A stretch of 23,361 nt of DNA from an uncultured Actinomyces sp. GTDB taxonomy: Bacteria > Actinomycetota > Actinomycetes > Actinomycetales > Actinomycetaceae. A program made the position numbers and the translations under genes. Location of the stretch: NCBI GenBank assembly GCA_902373545.1, contig CABKMZ010000027.1, positions 1-23,361 on the forward strand, read 5' to 3'. Shown here one piece after another: positions 8,265 to 16,198 of this stretch. How positions within the stretch are numbered: the first letter of the stretch is position 1; each line of letters starts with the position of its first letter. The notes below the pieces were generated by a model. It did not search any database, had not been told where the DNA came from, and worked only from the letters and a program-made list of their open reading frames with translations.

Positions 8265-11200
8265 TCACCCGACTAACGCGCCCGAAGGGTCAAAAGTATA
8301 GGCGCGCCCATTGATCTTTTGCACACCGGTCAGCATCACCCCATCGGACCCCAGATAGTACCAGGTGCCCCCCTGGTTGAACCATCCGGTGCGCATCGCT
8401 CCAGTTGAGTCCAGGTAGTACCAGGAGCTGCCGTACGTGATCCATCCAGTGTGCATGTTGCCGGACGCTCCCAGATAGTACCAGGAACCGCGCTCGAACA
8501 ACCATCCGGTGCGCATGACCTTCGTGACTGGGTCGAGGTAATACCAATAGGGTCCTCCATACACCCCATCGCGGACCCAGCCACCCACCAGAGCGCCCTC
8601 GGGGTCCGCGTAGACCCACTCTCCGCTCACACGCTTGAGGAACCCGGTCATCATGTAGCCGGACGGACCGAATTGGTACTCCGAGCCATTGATGGTGAAC
8701 CAACCCGCCTTCAGGTAAGTCATACCGTCCGCGCAGCGGTACCACCAGCCGACGGAATCCTTCACCCAGGAACCACCCGCAGGGTCGGCGCAGGGAAGCC
8801 GGACGTCCGGATTGTTATTGGTGGGCAGGTCCAGGGTCACGGGATCGGAGGGGTTCAGACCGTAGTCCCATGCAAGCACGTAGGGGTACGCGACAACTCC
8901 CCCGGTTCCGCCCTGATTCTCCCACGCCTGCATGATCGTCATGATGGGCAGCTCCACGTGGTAGCTGTAGACCCCATCCTCGCCGACGCTGCCCTCGCTG
9001 GGGGTGAAAATGTGGCGGTAGAACCACAGGCCGTCGGCAGGATCGTGCAGGTCGACGCCAGCCAGGGGCGAGGCATCGGTGACGTCGAAGGAAATGACCG
9101 TGTCTGGCCCCTCACCCCCGTACGTCAGGTTGGAGATGACGGGCGCGGTCGCGTCGATACGGAACTTGTAGGAGATGGATTGTTCGGTGCGCGACGGTCC
9201 GTCGTTGCTCGCCTCAATCGTCAGCGTGTACTCACCGTCGGGCAGGTCCTTGTACGCCTCAGAGCGTGCGTCCAGCGCAGTGGGCTCGTGGTAGGCCTCG
9301 ACCCACGTGTTCTCTTCGGTGCTCGTCAGATACACGGACTTCCAGTTCCGATGGTTCGTGACGGAGGCGACTTTCTCCCCGGCCTCGTTCGTGTAGGTGC
9401 TGGTGAGCGTGTGGACGCTGCGCAGCGTGCCCGTGCGGGGTTCGAGGATCGTGGGCGCACCCGGAGCCCCGGAGCGCGAGATGACGTAGCGGTCGGCGTT
9501 GGGCCGACCCTCGCGTGCACCCACCTTGATCAGGGGGTTGTAGCCGAGCTGATTGCCGGTCGCGCCGTTCACGATCTGTGAGGCGAATGTGTGTGCCCCG
9601 CCGTCGGAGGCAAGCGCGTCGAAGATGGCCGGCTTGCCCCAGTCGCCGTAGAAGCCCAGGTAAGGCACGGACAGGTCAGGCTGCCCCTCGGTACGCGAGG
9701 TGAAGCGCACGAAGCCATCGAGGAAGGTCCCCGAGGGAGCGTTGTCCGCAACATACTGGGCGAACGCGGATCCGGGGGTGACGTCGATGCCGACGGTAGC
9801 CTCGCCCTTCGCGGGCACAGTGACGGTCGCGCCCTCACCGATGCCAGACACGGCCACGCCACTGTACGCGATGTCCACGCCACGGCCTCGCCAATCCGAG
9901 GAGTGCTCCGTGAAGAAGCCGCCGTCGACGATCTCGGAGAGCGCCTGGGAGTTCATCTCGTAGGTCGCTTCCGCGTCAGACAGGTTGTGCAAGACGACGT
10001 CGAAGTGCCAGCCCGTCGTGCCATCCCCCAGGTCAGCCTTGGGCCGGGACTGCTCAAGGGCACCCTCGACGGTCGGATACACAGACGAGGTCGTGGCCGC
10101 CAAAGCGTCAACCAGGCCGGCACCCTGCTTACGCGGAGAATACAGCACCCCACTGCCCTGGGACGCGTCAGTCAGGGGACGGGCGGTACCCATAATGAGA
10201 TCCTGAACAACATCCACCTTCTCACGCGCACTCATCGACGCAAACAGAGGATCAGACTGAACACGCTGCAAGACAATCGCACTAATACCCGACATCTGCG
10301 GAGTCGCCATCGAAGTGCCCGACGTCTGCTCGTACGCACCGTTCGGTATCGCAGAGAAAACGTTGCCACCGGGCGCAGCGATTTCAGGCTTGAGGCGCAG
10401 ATCCGGGGAAACGCCCCACGAGGAGAACTCCGAGGCCTCGTAGACGGAGGACTGCGGCAAGACCTGACCCTCAGCCATCGTCAGGTGATGATCAGCGGCC
10501 TCCAGCATGGCCTGGCCATCCGCCTGCGAGATAAACGCGGCGGGCACGTCCTGGGTCGTCAGGTTCATGATGATGAGGGAGCCGACCGAGACGTTGTTGT
10601 AGACGAGGATGCCCGCGGGGTGCAGGTCGTACAGGTTCTCGACCTTCTTCTGGTAGGTCATGTTGCCGCGCGAGACAAGCGCAATCTTGCCGGCGAGGCC
10701 ATCCGGATACTTGTCCTTGAGGGCGGCCACGTCCTCCTCGGAGGCGAATCCCGCATCCACATACTCGTAGGTGCCGGCGGGCAGGTCGGAGAAGTAGGCG
10801 ACCTTCTCGCCATTCATGCCGCGCGAACGCTGGTAGCCAATATCCTTCCCGGCTGCCGTGAAGGCATTGCGGATGAGCGCGTTCTCGACGGAGGCGACGG
10901 CGACCACCGAGGAGTAGGTCGCAGGCTCATCAATGACCGAGGAGTCTGGATCCGAGGCGTAGGGCAGGCCTTTACCAGACATGTTGCCGTACCCGGTCGA
11001 AAAAGCGTTGCCCGCAGCCGCGTTGACGGTGATCCCCGCCTCTTGCAGCTTCTTGTAGACGGTCGCATAGACCGTGTCCGCCTCGTTATCCATGCCAGCC
11101 GTCCAGCCCAGCGACAGGTTAATGACATCCGGATGCAGGACCAGCATGTCGTCGAGGGCGGCCAGCAGAGCGGAATCCAGCAGCGCATCATCCTCGGAGC

Positions 11201-12092
11201 GCGTCACCTTTCCGACGATGATCTGAGCGTCCGGGGCGGTGCCGACAATTTTGTCGGCGTTACCCGCCGCGATACCCGCGACGTGCGTCCCATGGAAGCC
11301 CGACCCTCCCTCGCGCGGCGAGGCATCGTTGTCACCGTCCGCGTAGTCGTAGGCGAAGGGGAACTTCTCGTTCACATAGACGCCGGTCTTCCCCTCCCCC
11401 AACTGGGCCTTGAGTTCATCCACCCTATCCTCCGACAGGGCGGGCGTGGCCGTGAGCGCGGGCGTGAACGCCTGGTGCGCCATGTCGACACCCGTGTCGA
11501 TGATGGCGACGACCTTCCCCTCGCCCTTCTGAGTCACCTGGTCGGTGCGCATCATGAGCTGGGCACTCAGGTTCGCAGGGTCCTGCCCCTCGATCTGCGA
11601 AGCCCTGGTGCCACCCTCCGCGTCGACGGCGGCCGCATCACTGACGTGCCCCTCGCGCTCCAGGAAGGCCGCCTTGACCCCCGCCACACTGCGGATCTCC
11701 TCCAGGTTGCCGGCGGGGGCGCTCAGCGCGAAGCCATCCAGGACGTTGGCGTACTCCCGCTCCACCCGGACCTGCGCTCCTGGGAACGACGCGGCCACGG
11801 CCTCGTTCACGGACGCAAGAGCAGTGCTACGATCAATTCCTTCCTCGAGTTGCACGATGACGCCGACAAGTCGCGCCGGGTCCCGGTCGATGCCTTCGGC
11901 AACCTCCGGGGCCTGTCCATCCTTCGAGGTCAGCGCCGTATCAAGGTCGCCGACCGGCAGGGACGAGGCCGGGGCATCCTCCGCAGGCACCGGACCCACG
12001 CGCAGCGGTGAAGCCACAGACGCCGGACCCGTGAACGCAAGCGCGCACGCACCGACAAAAGCCAGGAGGACAGCTGGTTTCTTCATTGACAT
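8265..12092 (-). CDS. Secreted S8 protease with PA domain and full set of cell-wall-binding repeats
   Basis: I place the start at the ATG at 12092 (1275 aa) because GGAG ends 7 bases before it and a signal peptide (MSMKKPAVLLAFVGACALAF) begins there; an upstream in-frame ATG at 12164 would add 24 non-signal residues. Propeptide at about 75-150. Catalytic residues are Asp199 (IIDTGVD), His267 (HGTHVAG), Asn362 (AAGNA) and Ser594 (SGTSMATP). Between Asn362 and Ser594 lies a PA domain (about 411-551, 'AGKIALVSRGNMTYQKKV', 'AGILVYNN'), as in lactocepin and C5a peptidase. A Fn3_5-like domain, a beta-sandwich module ('DASPLAGVDLHDP') and about seven to eight GW/WYYL choline-binding-like repeats ending in GALVG follow. 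There is no Gly-rich linker. This is the most complete architecture of the four and may be the ancestral form (inference). Confidence 0.95.
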   Translation of the reverse strand: MSMKKPAVLLAFVGACALAFTGPASVASPLRVGPVPAEDAPASSLPVGDLDTALTSKDGQAPEVAEGIDRDPARLVGVIVQLEEGIDRSTALASVNEAVAASFPGAQVRVEREYANVLDGFALSAPAGNLEEIRSVAGVKAAFLEREGHVSDAAAVDAEGGTRASQIEGQDPANLSAQLMMRTDQVTQKGEGKVVAIIDTGVDMAHQAFTPALTATPALSEDRVDELKAQLGEGKTGVYVNEKFPFAYDYADGDNDASPREGGSGFHGTHVAGIAAGNADKIVGTAPDAQIIVGKVTRSEDDALLDSALLAALDDMLVLHPDVINLSLGWTAGMDNEADTVYATVYKKLQEAGITVNAAAGNAFSTGYGNMSGKGLPYASDPDSSVIDEPATYSSVVAVASVENALIRNAFTAAGKDIGYQRSRGMNGEKVAYFSDLPAGTYEYVDAGFASEEDVAALKDKYPDGLAGKIALVSRGNMTYQKKVENLYDLHPAGILVYNNVSVGSLIIMNLTTQDVPAAFISQADGQAMLEAADHHLTMAEGQVLPQSSVYEASEFSSWGVSPDLRLKPEIAAPGGNVFSAIPNGAYEQTSGTSMATPQMSGISAIVLQRVQSDPLFASMSAREKVDVVQDLIMGTARPLTDASQGSGVLYSPRKQGAGLVDALAATTSSVYPTVEGALEQSRPKADLGDGTTGWHFDVVLHNLSDAEATYEMNSQALSEIVDGGFFTEHSSDWRGRGVDIAYSGVAVSGIGEGATVTVPAKGEATVGIDVTPGSAFAQYVADNAPSGTFLDGFVRFTSRTEGQPDLSVPYLGFYGDWGKPAIFDALASDGGAHTFASQIVNGATGNQLGYNPLIKVGAREGRPNADRYVISRSGAPGAPTILEPRTGTLRSVHTLTSTYTNEAGEKVASVTNHRNWKSVYLTSTEENTWVEAYHEPTALDARSEAYKDLPDGEYTLTIEASNDGPSRTEQSISYKFRIDATAPVISNLTYGGEGPDTVISFDVTDASPLAGVDLHDPADGLWFYRHIFTPSEGSVGEDGVYSYHVELPIMTIMQAWENQGGTGGVVAYPYVLAWDYGLNPSDPVTLDLPTNNNPDVRLPCADPAGGSWVKDSVGWWYRCADGMTYLKAGWFTINGSEYQFGPSGYMMTGFLKRVSGEWVYADPEGALVGGWVRDGVYGGPYWYYLDPVTKVMRTGWLFERGSWYYLGASGNMHTGWITYGSSWYYLDSTGAMRTGWFNQGGTWYYLGSDGVMLTGVQKINGRAYTFDPSGALVG

Positions 12093-12131
12093 AAGCCTTC
12101 TCCAATTAGTGTCACAGACGACCACTGCCAG

Positions 12132-12147
12132 CGTGGGCGCTCCCACG
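12132..12147 (-). other. Small hairpin in the leader of the fourth protease gene
   Basis: A perfect 6-bp stem CGTGGG/CCCACG with a 4-base loop lies in the presumed 5' leader, 40 bases before the start codon and downstream of the -10. It may stabilise the mRNA; nothing shows a regulatory role. Confidence 0.35.
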
Positions 12148-12165
12148 TCGCAGCCGCCTAGCACA

Positions 12166-12193
12166 ACGCTACCGGAAAAGACACGACTGACAA
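12166..12193 (-). promoter_or_regulatory. Sigma70-like promoter of the fourth protease gene
   Basis: On the minus strand TTGTCA (12188-12193), a 16-base spacer and TAGCGT (12166-12171) lie about 75 bases before the start codon. The TAGCGTT core recurs in the promoter candidate at 14018-14046. The TGACC palindrome of the other protease promoters is missing here. Confidence 0.55.
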
Positions 12194-12240
12194 TCTTCAG
12201 ATTGCTAACGAAACAATTAAGACGATCTGAAATGTCAAAA

Positions 12241-12287
12241 GGGCCGGGCCCAGGGACGCTTGAGTGTTACGTCCCCGGGCCCGGCCC
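12241..12287 (-). terminator. Intrinsic terminator after the non-catalytic wall-binding protein
   Basis: An 18-bp stem with one mismatch (arms 12241-12258 and 12270-12287, core GGGCCGGGCCC) is followed on the minus strand by TTTTGACATTT. This is the best U-tract of the four terminators. It lies 20 bases past the stop at 12308. Confidence 0.85.
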
Positions 12288-12307
12288 GTGTTGTAAAGGC
12301 GATCAGG

Positions 12308-13954
12308 TCACTTGACCCACACGCCGTTGGCGTCCAGGTAGTACCAGGTGCCACCGAGGTTGATCCAACCGGTCGCCATGGCACCCGAGGCGTTCAGGTA
12401 GTACCAGGTGCCACCCAGGTTCAGCCAGCCAGTCGCCATCGCGCCGTTGGCGTCCAAGTAGTACCAGGTGCCACCCAGGTTCAGCCAGCCAGTCGCCATC
12501 GCGCCTGAGGCGTTCAGGTAGTACCAGGTGCCACCCAGGTTCTGCCAACCAGTCGCCATCGCGCCGGTCTCACGCAGGTAGTAGTAGGTGCCACCCAGGT
12601 TGAGCCACCCGGTCACCATGTAGCCGTTCGCGTCGTGGTAGTACCAGGTTCCGGAGTCCTCGACCCAACCGGTCCGGACGTAGCCGCGAGCATCGAAGCG
12701 GAAGACGCGCCCGTCAATCGTGGCCACGGTGTCCTTCGGGTAGGAACCGTCAGCGTTGCGGTACCACCAGCCGATTGTGTCCTTTTCCCACGTGCCCGTG
12801 GGTGCGGGCTGAGGCTGCGGGTCCGGCTGAGGCTGCGGGTCCGGCTGAGGCTGCGGATCGGGCTGAGGCTGCGGATCGGGCTGAGGCTGCGGATCCGGCT
12901 GAGGCTGCGGATCGGGCTGAGGCTCGACCCACGGGGCCGGCGCCGTCGCGTCCTGCTTCACAGACTTCACAACGGCGATCGTCGTCGCCGTTGCCTCGGT
13001 TCCGTCGGGCAGGGTGGCGGTCAGGTTCACCTGATCCCAGTCAGCAACGTTGCCGCCGGTGATCGTCGCACTCTTGCCGTCCTCGGCAGCCTTCAGGATG
13101 ACCGCACCGCCATACTCCAGGCCCCAGGTCAGGGTCGCGTCCTTGAACTTCTCGGGCAGCAGCGGCTTGAGGGTAACAGTCTCACCCTCCTCCATGTCCA
13201 CGCGCAGGTGATCGACGGCGATCTCGTCCTCGCCCAGCTCGGTGGCACAGACGTTGACGGTGGCCATCACCGGGTCGAAGACCATCGGATCCATGTAGTC
13301 AGCGACAGCCCTAACGTCCGAGCAGCCTTCCTTCAGGGCAGTCACGAGGCCCGACTCATCATCGACGTTCAGGACGTCGATGTCATCGCCGGACCAATTG
13401 ATCTTCGTCATGTTGGCGTTCTCAGGCTGGTGCGTGACGCCGATCATCGTCTGCTGACCAACAGTCATGGTGAGCCGACCCGACTCGATACCGAAGTCGA
13501 GGGAGGTCATGGCGACGGGCTCGATCGCGACGTCGGCACGCTTCGAGGGCTTTCCGTCGCTCCCCCACGCAACGAGCTTCACGGTCGCGGGCAAGGCCTC
13601 AGTGTGGCCAGCCTTCGTCCAGGCCGCCTGAATGTCGGAGAACTTGATCTCAAAGCTGTAGTGGTGAACGCCGTCGGCGGTGACGTTGCCGGGGAAGTCG
13701 ACGACGCGACGATAGAAGATGGCGTCGGTGGCCGGGTCGCGCAGGTCAATGCTGGACAGGCCCGGGTTGTCCTCGACCTTGAAGCTGACGGAACCGCCGA
13801 GCCCCTCACTGATGGTCGTGACCCCAGAAATCGTGGGGCCGTACATGTCGGGGTCGGGCGCCGCAAACGCGGGGGCTCCGAAGGCTGCACCGGACGCCAC
13901 CATCGCGCCGGTCGCCAAGGTCGCCAGGAACGCCCTGTGAACTAACTGGGACAT
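12308..13954 (-). CDS. Secreted non-catalytic protein: protease-like beta module, Ig-like domains, PQPDPQ linker, wall-binding repeats
   Basis: I choose the ATG at 13954 (548 aa): GGAG lies 5 bases upstream and a clean signal peptide starts there (MSQLVHRAFLATLATGAMVA, A-x-A near 30). Residues about 38-135 resemble the beta-sandwich module of the neighbouring proteases ('DNPGLSSIDLRDP', 'IFYRR', 'DGVHHYSFEI', 'VKLVAWGSDG'). Two Ig-like segments follow (about 148-237 and 246-335); the first resembles Big_2 ('RLTMTVGQQT', 'SGLVTALKEG'). A linker of PQPQPD hexapeptides (about 344-383) leads to about seven GW repeats, five of them near-identical 20-residue units. No catalytic motif was found. It likely binds the cell wall as an adhesin, scaffold or decoy (inference). 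The closeness to the proteases suggests a shared function on the surface. Confidence 0.9.
   Translation of the reverse strand: MSQLVHRAFLATLATGAMVASGAAFGAPAFAAPDPDMYGPTISGVTTISEGLGGSVSFKVEDNPGLSSIDLRDPATDAIFYRRVVDFPGNVTADGVHHYSFEIKFSDIQAAWTKAGHTEALPATVKLVAWGSDGKPSKRADVAIEPVAMTSLDFGIESGRLTMTVGQQTMIGVTHQPENANMTKINWSGDDIDVLNVDDESGLVTALKEGCSDVRAVADYMDPMVFDPVMATVNVCATELGEDEIAVDHLRVDMEEGETVTLKPLLPEKFKDATLTWGLEYGGAVILKAAEDGKSATITGGNVADWDQVNLTATLPDGTEATATTIAVVKSVKQDATAPAPWVEPQPDPQPQPDPQPQPDPQPQPDPQPQPDPQPQPDPQPQPAPTGTWEKDTIGWWYRNADGSYPKDTVATIDGRVFRFDARGYVRTGWVEDSGTWYYHDANGYMVTGWLNLGGTYYYLRETGAMATGWQNLGGTWYYLNASGAMATGWLNLGGTWYYLDANGAMATGWLNLGGTWYYLNASGAMATGWINLGGTWYYLDANGVWVK
12325..12625 (-). repeat. 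60-bp tandem repeat encoding 20-residue wall-binding units
   Basis: Five consecutive 60-base units (GW-NLGGTWYYL-A-GAMAT) are almost identical at the DNA level. Units ending in DANG and NASG alternate, giving a 120-base higher-order period. They are clearly coding repeats of choline-binding type. Confidence 0.92.
12800..12932 (-). repeat. 18-bp tandem repeat encoding PQPQPD linker
   Basis: About seven near-identical 18-base units (GGCTGAGGCTGCGGRTCN on the plus strand) encode the hexapeptide PQPDPQ. They form an extended, rigid spacer before the wall-binding repeats. Confidence 0.9.
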
Positions 13955-13984
13955 ACTCACTCCAATGTTGATCCAACGAGCCAT

Positions 13985-14265
13985 ACCGCCCGGTTAGGCT
14001 TAAGGCTCGTAGGATGAACGCTACTGCGTAAATGAATACTTAGCAAGCCATTACCCACTTACCACCCGCAAGATACAAGCTATTACGTGGAGCTTTCAGT
14101 GACACCTAAGCCCATTTTTAGGCCGGTTTTCAACGGTAAACTAACCAATGCACATATGTTTCGACTCACGCGCACGTTTTCTCAATCACAGATCGTTTAA
14201 ATTCCTGAATATTTCAACGAACCACTCTACTGTCTACCCGGTAAGCGCACGCCGCCCCGGCCTCG
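13985..14265. other. AT-richer intergenic region without a gene
   Basis: This 281-base stretch is clearly lower in GC than its flanks and lies between the alpha/beta-hydrolase stop and the wall-binding protein. It contains the promoter candidate at 14018-14046. A short 5-bp stem CCTAA/TTAGG near 14106-14123 is the only hairpin seen after the hydrolase gene and is too weak to call a terminator. No supported small ORF or RNA gene. Confidence 0.6.
14018..14046 (-). promoter_or_regulatory. Sigma70-like promoter of the non-catalytic wall-binding protein
   Basis: On the minus strand TTGCTA (14041-14046), a 17-base spacer and TAGCGT (14018-14023) lie about 63 bases before the start codon. The -10 TAGCGTT is the same as that of the fourth protease gene. 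Confidence 0.55.
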
Positions 14266-16053
14266 TCACTGCCGATCCGACAGCTCCAGGTTCGCGCGCA
14301 CGACGATCCCGATGCGCTCAAGCATCGCATCATCGACCCAGCCCCCATCCAGGGCCGCCAGGCGCGGGTGCACGGGGGCCTCGTCGAAAAGACGATCGAA
14401 GCCGAGAATCCCTCGCCACAGGGGAATGAGCTCCTCGTGATAGGTGTGCCCGTGGCCGCCGGGCGCGGTCCCCGCGACGGGCAGGTCGGCGAGTACCTGA
14501 ATGTAGGTCGCGAATCGCGTGAACTCCACGTTCAACGAGACGTCGCGCCCGGCGCGTTCGCGCAGCCAGTCCGGCTGCGTCCAGATGAGCTTGTTGGTCC
14601 ACCACACGACCGGATCCGAAGGATGCTGGGCATAGACGACGCGCGGGAACCCCCACGGCCCAAGCTCGCGCCCATACAGGTCGGTACGCAGGTCCGAGGG
14701 CTCGTTGACGAAGCGCACGCGCCGCGCATTATGGACGACGGGGGCCACCTCGGGGCTGCCCTTGTGCCGAGCGGCCGTCAGGGCCGCATGCATCGGCGTG
14801 AATGAGGGAGTGCCCACCCACAGGGCACCATCCACCCGCGCCAGGACGTCCTCGAAGGACTCGAACACGGACTGCGACGCGAAGGCCCCCAAGGACTCAC
14901 CGCACACGAAGAGGGCGGGTCGGTCGGCCTCGTCCATGAGATCCAGCTCGGCGCGCACGGCGGCAAACAGCGCGGCAGAGGCCTCCTGCGCGGGCTCGAG
15001 TCCCGTCAGCCAGTTCAGCGCCGAGGGCACGTAGGAGTACTGCAACGAGGCCGTGGCGCAGTTCCCGCGCGTGAGGAACTCCAGGGGCTGGACCTGCCAC
15101 TCGTCCACCCACCCGGACCCGGTGGACGCCGCGATGAGGATGACGGCCCGGTCGAACGCGCCCGTGCGGTGCAGCTCGGCGACGACCGTGGCGGCCGCCT
15201 GCTCAATGCCCGACCCGCCCGTGGGCATCCCGGAGTAGACGCGGATGGGCTCCATCGCCACCCCACCACACACCTGCGCGATGTCGAGGCGCGAGGGGCC
15301 GCGCCCGAGGAAGACGCGCCCCTGCCCGCCCACCGACTCCCAGGTGACGGACGAGGCCGGGGACGCCGAACGCTCAGGGACGACAGGCTGGTAGATGCCG
15401 CGCGCCGTACGCATGTTGAGCTGCTCGGCCTTGCGGCGAAAGAAACCGATGCCGCCTCGCAGGATGACTTTGGACGTCAGGAAGAACATGATCGCGAACA
15501 GGATCACCATGCTCACCACGATGGCGGCCGGGCGCGGCATGTGCGCGTCCAGGGATGCGATGAGCATCCAACACAGCCGGTTCAGGGCTCCAACGATATG
15601 CAGCAGCATCCATGACACGACGACCGCTCCCGCGGTTCCCAACAGGTATTCGCCGAAGGTCTCCCCCGGCATGTTCACGAGCGCCGCAGCCTTGCGTGCC
15701 CTGCGATAAGACTGGATGACGGCGTAGATCCACCAGAGCGCAAAGAGAGCTCCGATTCCGATGCGGAAGCCGAGCTCGACGGGCTCGGAGGCGCGGATCG
15801 TCAGGCCGGTCAGGCGAATGACAAGCTGGGCCACGTTCTGCACGACGACGCCGGCGACATATCCGCAGGCGACCAGGATTCCCGAGGCAACGGCGTGCCA
15901 CGCCCACGAGCGCGCCATGAGCGAGGGGGACACGCTCACCGCATACATCGCCAGCGCCGCGATGACACCCAGAAACGACAAACCCATGCGGACATTGTGC
16001 CAGGAGGCGGGTGCGCTCTTCGAGCAGGAACGAGGCCTGTCACCCCGAGGCAC
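14266..16053 (-). CDS. Membrane-anchored alpha/beta-hydrolase (Abhydrolase_9 type)
   Basis: Four to five hydrophobic segments in roughly the first 200 residues precede a cytosol- or surface-facing hydrolase domain. This matches actinobacterial two-part Abhydrolase_9_N / Abhydrolase_9 proteins of about 580 aa, of which M. tuberculosis Rv1069c is an example from memory. Visible motifs are 'ESVGGQGRVFLGRGP', 'AASTGSGWVDEW', the nucleophile elbow GESLG (Ser387 if the start is 16053), 'HPSDPVVWW' with a likely acid Asp480, and 'GGHGHTYH' with a likely catalytic His. The start is uncertain. GTG at 16053 has GGAG 5 bases upstream and gives 595 aa. ATG at 15987 starts just before the first membrane helix (573 aa) but lacks a ribosome binding site. 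GTG at 16146 would overlap the opposite promoter. Substrate unknown; lipids are plausible for the family. Divergent from the T7SS-like operon. Confidence 0.85.
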   Translation of the reverse strand: MPRGDRPRSCSKSAPASWHNVRMGLSFLGVIAALAMYAVSVSPSLMARSWAWHAVASGILVACGYVAGVVVQNVAQLVIRLTGLTIRASEPVELGFRIGIGALFALWWIYAVIQSYRRARKAAALVNMPGETFGEYLLGTAGAVVVSWMLLHIVGALNRLCWMLIASLDAHMPRPAAIVVSMVILFAIMFFLTSKVILRGGIGFFRRKAEQLNMRTARGIYQPVVPERSASPASSVTWESVGGQGRVFLGRGPSRLDIAQVCGGVAMEPIRVYSGMPTGGSGIEQAAATVVAELHRTGAFDRAVILIAASTGSGWVDEWQVQPLEFLTRGNCATASLQYSYVPSALNWLTGLEPAQEASAALFAAVRAELDLMDEADRPALFVCGESLGAFASQSVFESFEDVLARVDGALWVGTPSFTPMHAALTAARHKGSPEVAPVVHNARRVRFVNEPSDLRTDLYGRELGPWGFPRVVYAQHPSDPVVWWTNKLIWTQPDWLRERAGRDVSLNVEFTRFATYIQVLADLPVAGTAPGGHGHTYHEELIPLWRGILGFDRLFDEAPVHPRLAALDGGWVDDAMLERIGIVVRANLELSDRQ

Positions 16054-16139
16054 CCTCGCTCCGGCCGCAAGTAACAAGCGAGTGCACGGAAATGGTTGCG
16101 ATTGTAACGGGGTGCCCAGTGATGGCCGGAGATGTATTC

Positions 16140-16169
16140 TTGCCACCAGGTTAAGGCTTCATCTACAAT
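16140..16169 (+). promoter_or_regulatory. Promoter of the T7SS-like operon
   Basis: TTGCCA (16140-16145), an 18-base spacer and TACAAT (16164-16169) lie 29 bases before the ATG at 16199. This is the best -10 match in the window and the only obvious promoter for the six plus-strand genes. Confidence 0.6.
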
Positions 16170-16198
16170 GGATATCGTCTATTGGTGGGGGGGTGACA

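Noticed and set aside
12093..12164. Upstream in-frame ATG at 12164 for the fourth protease gene
   Set aside because: It would put 24 hydrophilic residues before the signal peptide and overlap the -10 region; GGAG is placed for the ATG at 12092.
12303..12625. Regularly spaced repeats that might suggest a CRISPR array
   Set aside because: The units are contiguous 60-bp coding repeats without unique spacers and translate to GW/WYYL wall-binding repeats.
14106..14123. Possible terminator after the alpha/beta-hydrolase gene
   Set aside because: Only a 5-bp stem (CCTAA/TTAGG) more than 140 bases downstream of the stop, without a clear U-tract on the minus strand.
15761..16198. Upstream extension of the YbaB-like reading frame
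   Set aside because: It runs opposite the hydrolase gene and crosses the promoter at 16140-16169; similarity to the family starts at the ATG at 16199.
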